Positions 49,033 to 58,480 of a DNA stretch of 64,000 nt are shown one piece after another. Below the pieces are notes generated by a model. It was not told the origin of the DNA. It worked only from the letters and a program-made list of their open reading frames with translations, and searched no databases. The position numbers and the translations under genes were made by a program. Position 1 is the first letter of the stretch. The number at the start of each line of letters is the position of its first letter. This DNA is from JAJRXC01 sp047639555 (lineage in GTDB: Bacteria; Actinomycetota; Acidimicrobiia; Acidimicrobiales; Aldehydirespiratoraceae): the NCBI GenBank assembly GCA_047639555.1, contig JBLIOE010000002.1:124001-188000 (forward strand), read 5' to 3'.

Positions 49033-49437
49033 GTGAACAATCGGGTCTGGATCAACAACCGTCAGCCGCAGACGCTCTACATCGCGCAGATCATGCTCTA
49101 CGTACGTGGAGCGATGGGTGTGCTCTTCGGACCGTTGGGTGCCGTCGGCAGCGCCACATTGTTCGGATCGTCGCTGCTCGCGACGGTTTGGATCCTGGTT
49201 GCCACGGTTGGCGCAATCGCGGCGGCGTTCGGCATCGCCAACTCGTTCAAGTGGGGCTACTGGCTCGGCGTGGCGGCGGCTCTTACCCCCTTCGTGCTTC
49301 GCGTCGCGGTGCTGTTCGACGACGGCCTTCTCGATGCGTTCACCATCGACCCGCTGTCGCTCATCTTCGATATCGCGATCCTCGCCGCGCTGCTGCACAA
49401 GCTGAGTGCTCAGCATCAGCGGATCTACTTCACGTGA
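49033..49437 (+). CDS. Small membrane protein of unknown function
   Basis: A 134-residue protein with three or four spans: YIAQIMLYVRGAMGVLFG, LFGSSLLATVWILVATVGAIAAAFGIA, GYWLGVAAALTPFVLRVAVLF and LSLIFDIAILAALLHKL. It resembles small DUF-type actinobacterial membrane proteins but no motif is decisive. GTG start with CATACT 6 bases upstream. The next gene (menaquinone methyltransferase) begins in its stop (GTGA overlap), suggesting co-expression. Confidence 0.55.
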   Translation: MNNRVWINNRQPQTLYIAQIMLYVRGAMGVLFGPLGAVGSATLFGSSLLATVWILVATVGAIAAAFGIANSFKWGYWLGVAAALTPFVLRVAVLFDDGLLDAFTIDPLSLIFDIAILAALLHKLSAQHQRIYFT

Positions 49438-50180
49438 CCGACGCGAACCGCACGATTCGAACCGATGGGGTGACCCTTGACCCCGACGCGCTTCCGCAAG
49501 GTGATGACAAACGCGAAGCCGTCCGATCCCTCTTCGACACCATCGCGCCGCGTTACGACCTCGTGAATCGCATCATGACGTTCGGACTCGACGTCCGTTG
49601 GCGTCGGAAGGCTGTGAAGAAGCTGGCCCTCCCGCCGGGCGCCCGGATTCTCGATCTCGCGTGTGGCACCGGCGACTTCTGTCGTGAATCCCGCCGTTCG
49701 GGCCTGGTGCCGATCGGCGTCGACCTCTCGATGGGGATGCTGGCCGCGGCCCGCACCGAAGCACCACTCGTTCACGGCGACATCCTGCAACTACCGCTCG
49801 GTCCCGCCACGGCCGACGGGGCCACCTGTGGCTTTGCCTTACGCAACCTGGTCGAGTTGCCTGGGTTCTTCGATGAACTGGCCCGGGTGATCCGTCCCGG
49901 TGGGCGCATCAGTCTCCTGGATGCAGCCGAGCCCAACAATCCCGTTCTCCGGTTTGGGCATGGCATCTACTTCGGAAAGATGGTGCCGCTCATCGGCGGG
50001 TTACTCTCCAACCGCACCGCCTATCAATACCTGCCGAAGTCGCTCGCCTACATGCCGCCGTGGCCAGAGCTGCAATCTCGGCTGGCGTCCGCCGGCTTTA
50101 TCGAAATCGAGCGCAAGGTCTTTGTTGGCGCCCATCTGATCACCGCAACCCGACAGGCTGTCCCCAACCCCGCCCGCTAG
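49434..50180 (+). CDS. Demethylmenaquinone methyltransferase (UbiE/MenG family)
   Basis: A 248-residue SAM methyltransferase. VRSLFDTIAPRYDLVNRIMTFGLDVRWRRKAV is the UbiE family N-terminus, ARILDLACGTGDFCRE motif I, IGVDLSMGM, ATADGATCGFALRNLVE and FDELARVIRPGGRISLLDAAEP follow. It methylates the demethylmenaquinone ring in the last step of menaquinone synthesis. menA lies convergently 380 bases away. The GTG start is in the stop codon of the preceding gene, and upstream residues in the frame belong to a different gene. Confidence 0.88.
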   Translation: MTDANRTIRTDGVTLDPDALPQGDDKREAVRSLFDTIAPRYDLVNRIMTFGLDVRWRRKAVKKLALPPGARILDLACGTGDFCRESRRSGLVPIGVDLSMGMLAAARTEAPLVHGDILQLPLGPATADGATCGFALRNLVELPGFFDELARVIRPGGRISLLDAAEPNNPVLRFGHGIYFGKMVPLIGGLLSNRTAYQYLPKSLAYMPPWPELQSRLASAGFIEIERKVFVGAHLITATRQAVPNPAR

Positions 50181-50190
50181 GGTCCGCTCT
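50178..50190 (+). promoter_or_regulatory. Leaderless -10 element of the VOC protein gene
   Basis: TAGGGT at 50178-50183 (its TAG is the methyltransferase stop), 7 bases, ATG. Confidence 0.35.
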
Positions 50191-50556
50191 ATGGGTACGG
50201 AGCAGATGTTCACCAAGGGCGTGCACCACGTCTCGATCAACGTCGACGACGTCGATGCAAACCGCGCCTTCTATGTCGACACCCTCGGATTCGAGCCAAT
50301 CTCCCGACCCGATCTCGGCATCGGCGGTGCCTGGCTCCAGATGGGCCCACAACAGCTCCATCTCTTGGAGCTTCCGCTCATGGAGGGCTTTGGGCCCCAC
50401 TTCGCAATCCCGGTCGACGACATCACCACCGCTACCCAGGTCTTGCGTGACCGCGGCGTAGAGGTCAGCGATCCGAAGCCGATCGAAGGCGTCTGCCTGC
50501 AATCGTTCTTCAGGGATCCGGCTGGCAACCAGATCGAGCTGAATCAGCCGCTCTGA
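50191..50556 (+). CDS. VOC-family (glyoxalase/bleomycin resistance-like) protein
   Basis: A 121-residue VOC fold protein with two beta-alpha-beta-beta-beta modules. GVHHVSINVDDVDANRAFYVDTLGFEPISRPD contains the first metal His, HLLE and the HFAIPVDDITTATQVLRDRGVEVSD repeat the second, and FFRDPAGNQIEL holds the terminal metal Glu. Such proteins include glyoxalases, dioxygenases and resistance proteins; the substrate is unknown. It is convergent with menA, 3 bases between stops. Confidence 0.82.
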   Translation: MGTEQMFTKGVHHVSINVDDVDANRAFYVDTLGFEPISRPDLGIGGAWLQMGPQQLHLLELPLMEGFGPHFAIPVDDITTATQVLRDRGVEVSDPKPIEGVCLQSFFRDPAGNQIELNQPL

Positions 50557-50559
50557 TTC

Positions 50560-51456
50560 TCAGCCGCTGGCGGCGAGTCCGACTGCCATCGCGAGACCAC
50601 CGACCAGCTGTACTCGTCCGGTGAGACCCAAGACGGGGATCAGCGCGGGGCCTCGGGCTCCACGGCGAACCTGTTGTATCGCCCGCCAGGCCAGCGGCGC
50701 CGCCAGCAGTGCGGCAAACGCGGCCCGTTCGAACACGATCGAAGTCGCCACCGCGATGACAAGGGCGCCCACCTGCATCGTCACGTAGACGCCGCGGGTA
50801 CGGGCATCACCGAGGCGCACGGCGAGGGTCTGCTTCCCGGCGATGGTGTCGCCGGGAATGTCGCGCAAGTTGTTCGTGACCATCAGCGCCGTGGCCCAGA
50901 GCCCAACCGCCACGCTGCTCCACACCGCCAGGGCCGGAACCCGTTCGAGCAGCACATAGGTGGTGCCGATCGTGGCCACGAGCCCAAAGAAGATGAAAAC
51001 GAAAACCTCGCCCAGCCCGAGATACCCGTAGGGCCGGGGGCCACCGGTGTAGGTCCATCCGGCCAGCAAACAGAAGAGGCCGACCACGAAGAGCTCGGGC
51101 CCCACCACAATGGCGAGGACGGCACCCACCGCACCCGCAATAGCGAACGCAAGGCTGGCGGCTCGTTTCACCGCGCCCGGCGCAACTAAACCCGAACCCA
51201 CGAGACGGAGCGGCCCGACCCGATCGTCGCCATCGGTGCCGCGCACTCCGTCGGAGTAGTCATTGGCAAAGTTCACACCCACCTGCAGCGCGAGCGCCAC
51301 AACCAGTGCGGCCAACGCCCTCCACCACGCGGTATCGGCGCCGGCGCCCACCGCTGCTGCCGCGCCCACGGCGACGGGCACGACCGCAGCCGGAAGGGTA
51401 CGGAGGCGAGCACCCGCCATCCAGAGGGCCAACCCGGTGGGTGTCTCAGTGATCAC
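50560..51456 (-). CDS. menA: 1,4-Dihydroxy-2-naphthoate polyprenyltransferase
   Basis: A 298-residue membrane prenyltransferase of the UbiA family. The first Asp-rich motif NFANDYSDGVRGTDGDDRVGP and the second NNLRDIPGDTIAGKQTLAVRLG bind the allylic diphosphate via Mg2+; eight to nine spans surround them. It attaches the polyprenyl tail in menaquinone synthesis. The ATG overlaps the purN stop by 4 bases, making it the distal gene of the purine operon. Confidence 0.93.
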   Translation of the reverse strand: MITETPTGLALWMAGARLRTLPAAVVPVAVGAAAAVGAGADTAWWRALAALVVALALQVGVNFANDYSDGVRGTDGDDRVGPLRLVGSGLVAPGAVKRAASLAFAIAGAVGAVLAIVVGPELFVVGLFCLLAGWTYTGGPRPYGYLGLGEVFVFIFFGLVATIGTTYVLLERVPALAVWSSVAVGLWATALMVTNNLRDIPGDTIAGKQTLAVRLGDARTRGVYVTMQVGALVIAVATSIVFERAAFAALLAAPLAWRAIQQVRRGARGPALIPVLGLTGRVQLVGGLAMAVGLAASG

Positions 51457-52070
51457 AAGGTGTCCAAAAGGTTGGCTACTGCGGCGACAAGGAGTTCGTG
51501 TTCGATCGCGTGTACGTGCGCTTCCATCGACTCTCGGGTGTCGTCGGAACTGATCAACACTTCGCGACTCAGGAGCACCGGCCCATCATCGACGCCCTCG
51601 TCGGGCACAAGGTGGACCATCGCCCCTGTTCGGTCGATGGTGCCCGCCTGATACGCCGACCACGCTGCGTCGATCGCGTGGGCGCCCGGAAACGTGCCAG
51701 GAAGGGCCGGGTGCAGATTCACGATCCGACCCGCGAACTGATCGAGAAACACGTTCGTGAAGAGGTGCATCCAACCGGCCATCACGATGACATCGGGGGC
51801 GAAGGCCGAGACCTGTGCGGCCAGCGCGGCGTCGTACGCCTCTCGTCCGAGGCGCTCGCCGTCTGCCGCATCGACGAAACCCTGCATTGGGGCGAAGAAC
51901 TCGGGGATTCCCGCGTCGACGGCCCGGGTGCGGGCGTGCGCGGAACGCCGGTTCACAAAGACCGCAACGACCTCACCGCGTAGCCGTCCATCAGCGACGG
52001 CATCGAGGAGCGCTTGCAGGTTGGACCCAGACCCCGAGGCGAGGACGACGATCCGTCCGCTCAACGCCAC
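51453..52070 (-). CDS. purN: Phosphoribosylglycinamide formyltransferase
   Basis: A 205-residue folate-dependent formyltransferase. RIVVLASGSGSNLQALLDA (phosphate loop), VAVFVNRRSAHA, VDAGIPEF, MAGWMHLFTNVFLDQF, NLHPALPGTFPGAHA (catalytic His) and TGAMVHLVPDEGVDDGPVL (catalytic Asp) are present; the catalytic Asn is replaced here or lies in VNLHPAL. GTG start overlaps the purM end by 10 bases. Confidence 0.93.
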   Translation of the reverse strand: MALSGRIVVLASGSGSNLQALLDAVADGRLRGEVVAVFVNRRSAHARTRAVDAGIPEFFAPMQGFVDAADGERLGREAYDAALAAQVSAFAPDVIVMAGWMHLFTNVFLDQFAGRIVNLHPALPGTFPGAHAIDAAWSAYQAGTIDRTGAMVHLVPDEGVDDGPVLLSREVLISSDDTRESMEAHVHAIEHELLVAAVANLLDTL

Positions 52071-53059
52071 TCTCCGACCAGCGTGACTCGCTCGTCGCTG
52101 GTGGCGTCGACGAGACGCCCGATCACCGGCAGGCCAAGATCGCAGGCCGCCGAACGCTGCTCGGCCGGAATCGCGATAACCATGCCGATGCCCATATTCC
52201 AGACTCGGAAGGACTCACTGTCAGGAAGCTCTCCCCACTCGACGAGCGACCGGAAGTGCACGGGGACATCCCAGGAGCCCAGCTCGAACTCCGCCGCGAG
52301 ATGGGGCGGGAGTACCCGGGGCACGTTTTCGAACAGTCCGCCGCCGGTGATGTGAGCAAGCGCCAACGGCTCGATGCCGGCCGCCGCGAGTTCGTCAATC
52401 TCGGTGATGTACGGCTTGTGCGGCGTGAGAAGCCAGTCGAGCATCTCGGGCGTCGGCTCGTGGTCTTGCAGTAGGAGTCGGATCAGGGAGTAGCCATTGG
52501 TGTGGGGGCTTCGGCTCGGTAGGCCGATCAAGACGTCGCCAACGGCGAGGTCGTCGGTGCGGGGCCAAAGCTTGTCGCGATCGACAACGCCGACGATCGT
52601 GCCCGCGATATCGACGGCACCAGGCATATACACGCCCGGCATCTCCGCGGTCTCGCCGCCGAGCAACGCACAGCCGACGGCCTGGCAAGCCTCGGCCATC
52701 CCAGTGACGATCTCCGCCACGATCTCGGGCACCAGCGACGCGGTAGCGATGTAGTCGAGAAAGAAGAGCGGACGGGCACCCTGCACCAGAATGTCGTCGA
52801 CACAATGATTTACAAGATCAGCGCCGACACCGCGCCACTGGCCATGGCGAGCCGCGAGTTCGACCTTGGTGCCGACACCATCGGTTGACGCCACCAGCAC
52901 CTTTCCCGGGCCCAAATTGTCAGCGGCAAACAGACCACCGAACGCACCAACCTCGGACAACACCGCGGGGGTGTTGGTGGCTTTCACCGCATCAGCGAGG
53001 AGTGCGACTGTGCGGTTGCCGGCGTCGATGTCGACACCCGCGTCTCGATAGGTGGTCAT
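52061..53059 (-). CDS. purM: Phosphoribosylformylglycinamidine cyclo-ligase (AIR synthetase)
   Basis: A 332-residue ATP-dependent ligase forming the AIR ring. TYRDAGVDIDAGNRTVALL at the start, VASTDGVGTKVELA, DLVNHCVDDILVQGARPLFFLDYIA, LLGGETAEMPGVYMPGAVDIAG and HITGGGLFENVPRVLP are the standard blocks. The ATG overlaps purD by 4 bases and the end overlaps purN. Confidence 0.95.
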   Translation of the reverse strand: MTTYRDAGVDIDAGNRTVALLADAVKATNTPAVLSEVGAFGGLFAADNLGPGKVLVASTDGVGTKVELAARHGQWRGVGADLVNHCVDDILVQGARPLFFLDYIATASLVPEIVAEIVTGMAEACQAVGCALLGGETAEMPGVYMPGAVDIAGTIVGVVDRDKLWPRTDDLAVGDVLIGLPSRSPHTNGYSLIRLLLQDHEPTPEMLDWLLTPHKPYITEIDELAAAGIEPLALAHITGGGLFENVPRVLPPHLAAEFELGSWDVPVHFRSLVEWGELPDSESFRVWNMGIGMVIAIPAEQRSAACDLGLPVIGRLVDATSDERVTLVGEWR

Positions 53060-54348
53060 GGCCGTACCTCTGCGGTGGCTCGTGCGATGTCGTTGCGATG
53101 TTGGGCGCCGTCGAAAGCGATAAGGGCGACGCCGGCGTGGGCGGCATCAGCGGCATCAGCGAGTGTGCCGCGGACGGCCGTGACGGACAACACGCGACCT
53201 CCGGCGGTGTGGGCAACACCGTCGATGTCTCGGGTGCCGGCGTGAAACACGGTGCGGTCAGATGCCGTTGCGTTGTCGAGTCCGTCGATCGGCACCGGGT
53301 CGCTACTCGTGACCGGATAACCGGCGCTGGCCATGACCACTGTGACCGCGGCCGCGTCGGCCCAGCGGATTGTCTGGTGGCCGAGGGTGCCGTCGATACA
53401 GGCGTCGAAGATGTCGAGGAGATCACTCTGTAGGAGCGGCAGGACCACTTGGGTTTCGGGATCGCCGAAGCGGCAGTTGTATTCGATGACCTTCGGGCCA
53501 TCGGCGGTGAGCATCATGCCGGCGTAGAGCACGCCTCGATAGGGCCGCCCTTCGTCGATCATGGCCTGGAGGGTGGGAGCGATCACTTCCTTGCCCACCC
53601 GCTCAAGCAGTTCGTCATCGGCGACGGGCGAGGGATGGAACGCTCCCATACCGCCTGTGTTGGGGCCGAGGTCGCCCTCGCTGAGGCGCTTGTGGTCCTG
53701 AGCGGCGGGCATCACGTGAAAGTCGACGCCGTCGCAGAAGGCGAGGATCGACACCTCGGGTCCGTGCAGGCGCTCCTCGAGAAGCACTTCCGCCCCGGCA
53801 TCACCGAAACGGCGCTCAACGAGGATCTGGTGGATCGCGCGAGCGGCTTCCTCGATGGTCTCCGCCACGATCACGCCCTTGCCCGCAGCCAAACCGCTGG
53901 CCTTCACAACGGGGACGGCGGCAAGACCGTGGAGATGGGCAAGCGCCTCGTCGGCGTCGGTGAATGTGGCGGCCGCACCGGTGGGGATCCCGTAACGAAG
54001 CAGGAAGTCCTTGCAGTGCGACTTCGACCCCTCAAGTTGGGCGGCATCGGCGCTTGGGCCGAAGGCGCGAATACCCGCTTCAGCCAGTCGATCGACGAGA
54101 CCGGCGACCAGTGGATCCTCGGGCCCCACAACAACCATCGAGACGTTTTCCGCCTGGGCGAGCGCCAGCACGCCGTCGATATCGGTGGCCGAGACCGTGG
54201 CGTTGCGGCACCCCGGCTGTGTCGCGGTTCCCGCATTGCCGGGGGCCACGATCACTTCATCAACGCGCGCCGACTTGGCCAGGGTCCATGCGAGCGCGTG
54301 CTCTCGTCCGCCGCCACCAACCACGAGAACCCGCTCCCCCACGATCAA
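53056..54348 (-). CDS. purD: Phosphoribosylamine-glycine ligase
   Basis: A 430-residue ATP-grasp ligase. VLVVGGGGREHALAWTLA, VVVGPEDPLVAGLVD, FGPSADAAQLEGSKSHCKDFLLRYGIPT, VVKASGLAAGKGV (ATP-grasp Lys), EVLLEERLHGPEVSILAF, GGMGAFHPSPV and YNCRFGDPETQVVLP are diagnostic. It overlaps purF by 4 bases and purM by 4. Confidence 0.95.
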   Translation of the reverse strand: MIVGERVLVVGGGGREHALAWTLAKSARVDEVIVAPGNAGTATQPGCRNATVSATDIDGVLALAQAENVSMVVVGPEDPLVAGLVDRLAEAGIRAFGPSADAAQLEGSKSHCKDFLLRYGIPTGAAATFTDADEALAHLHGLAAVPVVKASGLAAGKGVIVAETIEEAARAIHQILVERRFGDAGAEVLLEERLHGPEVSILAFCDGVDFHVMPAAQDHKRLSEGDLGPNTGGMGAFHPSPVADDELLERVGKEVIAPTLQAMIDEGRPYRGVLYAGMMLTADGPKVIEYNCRFGDPETQVVLPLLQSDLLDIFDACIDGTLGHQTIRWADAAAVTVVMASAGYPVTSSDPVPIDGLDNATASDRTVFHAGTRDIDGVAHTAGGRVLSVTAVRGTLADAADAAHAGVALIAFDGAQHRNDIARATAEVRP

Positions 54349-55778
54349 TCGCCCCAGACCTGTGCGAACTGCTCCTTGGTCTTCAGCTGCAGTTGCACGA
54401 ACCGCTCCGACTCAAACGGATAGCTTCCCGTGAAGCAGGCGTTGCAATACCCATCTTCGGCCTCGAGACCCCGCATCATCGCATCGATCGAAAGATACGC
54501 AAGCGAGTCGGCGCCAATGTGCTCGCAGATCTCTTCAACGGTCATTTGCGACGCGATCAACTCGCCGCGAGAGGCCATGTCGACGCCCATGTAACACGGG
54601 TCGGTGATCGCCGGGCAGGCGACCCGCACGTGCACTTCGGCGGCACCGGCATCGCGCAGCATCTGCACCAGCGGACCTGAGGTGGTGCCTCGCACGATCG
54701 AATCGTCGACCATCACGACACGCTTCCCGAAGAGATTGTCGCCCAGCGGGTTGAACTTCATCGCGACCCCGGCCGCCCGAAGCTGCTGTGTCGGCTCGAT
54801 AAAGGTACGGCCGACGTAACGGTTCTTGATCAGGCCTTCAGTGTAGGGAATGCCCGATTCTTGGGCGTAGCCAACGGCGTGGGGGGTGCCCGAATCGGGA
54901 ACAGGAACCACGAGGTCGGCGTCGACGGGCGCTTCGCGGGCGAGCTCACGGCCCAAACGCTGGCGGGTCGAGTGCACGAGCTTGCCGCCGTGGGTGGAGT
55001 CGGGTCGGGAGAAGTAGATCTGCTCGAAGGTGCAGAATGACTTCTGCTTCGGCACCGCGCCCTGCTCTACGTGGAGACCGTTGCTATCAATCCGCACGAT
55101 CTCGCCGGGTGCCACTTCACGCTCGAACTCGGCGCCAATCGCGGAGAAAGCGCAGGTCTCGCTTGCGAGGACGTAACCACCGTCGATCTTGCCGATCACC
55201 AGCGGACGGAACCCCCATGGATCGCGCACGCCGTAGATGGCATCGCTGGTAAGGATCGTGAGGGCGAACGCTCCTTCGGCCCGGCTCATCAACACCTTTA
55301 TGCGGGTCATCCAGTCGCCCCCCGCTCCGGTGAGGAGGTGCACCATCACCTCGGTGTCGCTTGAGGTCTGCAGGCCGACACCACGCTCAAGCAGCTCCCG
55401 CCGCAACACGTTGGCATTCACGAGGTTGCCGTTGTGAGCCACGCCGAGCGGCCCGTCGATGGTTTCAATCATCTGGGGTTGGGCATTACGAAGGCCCGAG
55501 CCGCCCGTGGTGGAATAACGCGTGTGTCCAATCGCCAGACCACCCGGCAGAGTCGACAAGTTCTCCTCGTTGAACACACTGGCGACCAAACCCTGGCCCT
55601 TGTGAACGTGGGCGACACCGCTATCGGAAGTGGCGATTCCCGCCGCCTCCTGACCGCGATGCTGCAGCGTGTACATCGCGAAGAAGGTCAGCCTCGCTGC
55701 ATCTTGGCCAGGGGCATAGACGCCAACGACGCCACACTCCTCGTGTAGATCATCACCATTGGGAAACACAGGTATCAC
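54345..55778 (-). CDS. purF: Amidophosphoribosyltransferase
   Basis: A 477-residue enzyme of the first purine step. A short propeptide precedes the glutaminase nucleophile C15 in HEECGVVGVYA. TLQHRGQEAAGIATSD, HNGNLVNA, and the PRT domain with MKFNPLGDNLFGKRVVMVDDSIVRGTTSGPL (PRPP loop) follow. C-terminal cysteines (GYCNACFTG, ACPAITDPCYMG) match the Fe-S form of Bacillus. The GTG start overlaps purK (GTGA); an upstream stretch of the open frame is antisense noise. Confidence 0.95.
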   Translation of the reverse strand: MIPVFPNGDDLHEECGVVGVYAPGQDAARLTFFAMYTLQHRGQEAAGIATSDSGVAHVHKGQGLVASVFNEENLSTLPGGLAIGHTRYSTTGGSGLRNAQPQMIETIDGPLGVAHNGNLVNANVLRRELLERGVGLQTSSDTEVMVHLLTGAGGDWMTRIKVLMSRAEGAFALTILTSDAIYGVRDPWGFRPLVIGKIDGGYVLASETCAFSAIGAEFEREVAPGEIVRIDSNGLHVEQGAVPKQKSFCTFEQIYFSRPDSTHGGKLVHSTRQRLGRELAREAPVDADLVVPVPDSGTPHAVGYAQESGIPYTEGLIKNRYVGRTFIEPTQQLRAAGVAMKFNPLGDNLFGKRVVMVDDSIVRGTTSGPLVQMLRDAGAAEVHVRVACPAITDPCYMGVDMASRGELIASQMTVEEICEHIGADSLAYLSIDAMMRGLEAEDGYCNACFTGSYPFESERFVQLQLKTKEQFAQVWGD

Positions 55779-56914
55779 CGTCCGGACAGTGCAACGCGAG
55801 CGTCGACTGCATGTTGTAGTGCCTGTGAAGGGCTGTCGCCCACACAGGTCAGGTGTCCCATCTTTCGACCCGGCCGCGCGTCGGCCTTGCCGTAGAGATG
55901 GAGATGAATCGAGTCGTTGTCGAGGACCGCAGGCCAGTTCGGTTCGCCGTCGGCCCAGAGATCGCCGAGAAGTTGCACCATCGCCGCCGGGCGACAAGTG
56001 CCGTCGCCGAGCGGCAGGCCGGCAACGGCGCGGAGCTGTTGTTCGAACTGGCTCGCCGGCGCGGCTTCAATCGTGCAGTGGCCGGAGTTGTGAGGCCGGG
56101 GCGCAACCTCGTTGACGAGAAGTCCGTCGGCGGAATCGAAGATCTCGACACAGAGCACACCAACGAGGTCCCACCCGACCGCGATCCTATGGGCCATGTC
56201 GCGGGCCGCCGCCGCTCGATCATCGGGAATCGATGCCGGGACGACGGTGGTGTCGAGGATGTGGTGAACGTGGTCATTTTCCATGACGCCGTGATCGCTG
56301 ATCGAACCATCCGCGCCCCGCACGACGATGACCGACAGCTCACGATCAAACGGGACCACTGATTCCACGACGAGCCGTTGTCCCTCGAGCGCGGCCCAGG
56401 CCGCATCGATCTCGCCGACTTCGTCGATTCGCATCTGGCCTTTGCCGTCGTAGCCGAAGCGAGCCGCCTTCGCGATCACCGGCAGGCCGAGGGTGGTGAC
56501 GGCCGCGTGCAGACTTTCGAGTGTGTCGGCCGGCCGCCATGGCGCCACTCGCACGCCGGCCTGTTCGAGTGCCACTTTCTCGCGCTGGCGATCCTGGGCG
56601 ATGGCGATGATGTCGCCGGAAGGACGGACGGGCACGCCCGCTTCCCGAGCGCGCTCGGCAAGCTGCGGATCGACGTTTTCGAACTCCCATGTGATCACGT
56701 CGGCCTCGGCGATAAGCCGCTGGATGCCCGTCTCGTCATCAAACGCAGTCGTGATCTCGATCTCGCTCACACCACCGGCGGGTGTGTCTTTCGCTCCGCC
56801 CGTGAGCACCGCCACCCGATAGCCGTGCTGATGGGCGACCTGCGCCAGCATGCGGCCGAGTTGGCCACCGCCCACCACTCCAATGGTTGCACCGGGGAGC
56901 AGTGGACCAGTCAC
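55775..56914 (-). CDS. purK: N5-carboxyaminoimidazole ribonucleotide synthase
   Basis: A 379-residue ATP-grasp enzyme converting AIR to N5-CAIR with bicarbonate. TIGVVGGGQLGRMLAQVAHQHGYR, VITWEFENVD, VALEQAGVRVAPWR, VIAKAARFGYDGKGQMRI, VVESVVPFDRELSVIV, EVAPRPHNSGHCTIEA and HLYGKADARPGRKMGHL are present. It lies 2 bases after purE. Confidence 0.95.
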   Translation of the reverse strand: MTGPLLPGATIGVVGGGQLGRMLAQVAHQHGYRVAVLTGGAKDTPAGGVSEIEITTAFDDETGIQRLIAEADVITWEFENVDPQLAERAREAGVPVRPSGDIIAIAQDRQREKVALEQAGVRVAPWRPADTLESLHAAVTTLGLPVIAKAARFGYDGKGQMRIDEVGEIDAAWAALEGQRLVVESVVPFDRELSVIVVRGADGSISDHGVMENDHVHHILDTTVVPASIPDDRAAAARDMAHRIAVGWDLVGVLCVEIFDSADGLLVNEVAPRPHNSGHCTIEAAPASQFEQQLRAVAGLPLGDGTCRPAAMVQLLGDLWADGEPNWPAVLDNDSIHLHLYGKADARPGRKMGHLTCVGDSPSQALQHAVDARVALSGR

Positions 56915-56916
56915 GG

Positions 56917-57408
56917 TCAGTAATCCAGCTCGATCGAACGAACCTGGGCATTTCGTTGTGACCGAAAGGCGTGGAGCGCGGCCGCGAGCGCCTCGTCATG
57001 TCGGGCCAACATAGATACCGCCAAAAGGGCCGCGTTGGTTGCGCCAGCAGCACCAATCGCCATTGTCGCGACCGGCACCCCGGCCGGCATCTGGGCAATG
57101 GAGAGGAGGGAGTCCATCCCGTTGAGGGCCCGACTCTGAATCGGCACGCCGATCACTGGAACGATCGTATGGCCGGCCACCATTCCCGGCAGGTGGGCCG
57201 CTCCGCCCGCTCCCGCGATCACCACCTGGAGGCCGCGGATCTCGGCCGCCTCCGCGTATTCGACCATGAGATCGGGGGTGCGATGGGCCGATACGACTCG
57301 GGCTTCGAACGACACACCGAAGTCGCGAAGGGTGTCTGCCGTGGCGCGCATCGTCTCCCAGTCGGAGTCGCTGCCCATGATCACGCCGACGAGCGGGTCG
57401 TCATTCAC
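56917..57408 (-). CDS. purE: N5-carboxyaminoimidazole ribonucleotide mutase
   Basis: A 163-residue class I PurE. GVIMGSDSDWETM, VSAHRTPDLMVEYA (catalytic His and loop), VVIAGAGGAAHLPGMVAGHT, PVIGVPI and SLLSIAQMPAGVPVATMAIG are complete. The GTG start has GGAAGGA 6-7 bases upstream; the frame upstream of it (residues MQTGRGF and so on) is less likely. A 100-base gap precedes purC's stop side, the largest in the operon. Confidence 0.94.
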   Translation of the reverse strand: MNDDPLVGVIMGSDSDWETMRATADTLRDFGVSFEARVVSAHRTPDLMVEYAEAAEIRGLQVVIAGAGGAAHLPGMVAGHTIVPVIGVPIQSRALNGMDSLLSIAQMPAGVPVATMAIGAAGATNAALLAVSMLARHDEALAAALHAFRSQRNAQVRSIELDY

Positions 57409-57508
57409 GTGGTCTTCCTTCCGAAATCCCCGACCAGTCTGCATCCTCGCGCGCCAAGACGCGCCTGCGTGGGATGGATTCCGGCCCTGATTTCTCGAAA
57501 TTGGGCGC

Positions 57509-58480
57509 TCATCCGCTCACCGCGTGAAGTGCTTCGACGACTCGCGGCGCCGCCGGATACTTGCCGGGCACGAATTCAGTCTGTGTGAGAGCGGCATAGG
57601 TCTGCTGGTAGACCCTCGCAGCGACGTCGGCGAGCTCAGCGTCGAGCGGGGGCGGGTCGCCCTCTCCGCGATAGCCCCGCTCGGCGTAGACCAGCCGGAC
57701 CACCTCTTTGTCGAGGTTTTCTGGTTCGTTTCCCGCACGGCGCCGTTCGTCGACAGTGGCTGCCCGCCAAAAGCGTGAACTATCGGGAGTGTGGACCTCG
57801 TCGATGATGGTCAGCTGGTCGTTGTCATCGAGTCCGAACTCGTACTTGGTGTCGACCAGAACAAGCCCGGCCGCCGCGGCCAGGGTACGGCCGCGTTCGA
57901 AGACCGCCAGCGCCGTAGTGCGCACCTCGTCCCAGAGTGCCGCATCGACCAGCCCGGACGACACGATCTCCGCCTCAGTGATGGGTTCGTCGTGGCCGCC
58001 CTGCTCGGCCTTTGTGGTGGGCGTGATGATTGCGCTGGGCAACGGATCATTTTTGACCATGCCGTCGGGGAAGGACAATCCGTAGATCTCTCGCTCCCCC
58101 GCCGCGTACTCGGTCCACAACGATGTCGAGGTTGAACCCGAAAGTTGGCCCCGCACCACCACCTCAACGGGAAGGGTGCGGCACTTCCGTCCGATTGTGA
58201 CATTGGGATCGGGCACGGAAACGACGTGCGACGGAACTAGATCGGCAATACGTTCGAACCACCAAGCTGCGAGCTGGTTGAGCACTTGACCACGGTACGG
58301 CACGGTGCCGAGCACCCGGTCGAACGCCGAGATCCGATCAGTGGCGATCAGGGCGAGGGTGTCGCCGAGATCGACAATGTCGCGCACCTTGCCGCGAATG
58401 ACCGGGCCAAGATCCTCGACCGAGGCGGGCTCGATGCCGTCGAACGGGTCGCGCCTGGCCGGGCCCAGATCCAGCATCAT
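57509..58480 (-). CDS. purC: Phosphoribosylaminoimidazole-succinocarboxamide synthase
   Basis: A 323-residue SAICAR synthetase, of the longer type found in fungi and many bacteria. GKVRDIVDLGDTLALIATDRISAFDRVLG, NQLAAWWFERI, VVVRGQLSGST, DGMVKNDPLPSAIITPTTKAEQGGHDEPI, LVDTKYEFGLDDN and DEVHTPDSSRFWRA are present. It begins at MMLDLG: this ATG overlaps the purQ stop by 4 bases; the frame upstream is rejected as purQ antisense. The last 60 residues have the family C-terminus. Confidence 0.94.
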   Translation of the reverse strand: MMLDLGPARRDPFDGIEPASVEDLGPVIRGKVRDIVDLGDTLALIATDRISAFDRVLGTVPYRGQVLNQLAAWWFERIADLVPSHVVSVPDPNVTIGRKCRTLPVEVVVRGQLSGSTSTSLWTEYAAGEREIYGLSFPDGMVKNDPLPSAIITPTTKAEQGGHDEPITEAEIVSSGLVDAALWDEVRTTALAVFERGRTLAAAAGLVLVDTKYEFGLDDNDQLTIIDEVHTPDSSRFWRAATVDERRRAGNEPENLDKEVVRLVYAERGYRGEGDPPPLDAELADVAARVYQQTYAALTQTEFVPGKYPAAPRVVEALHAVSG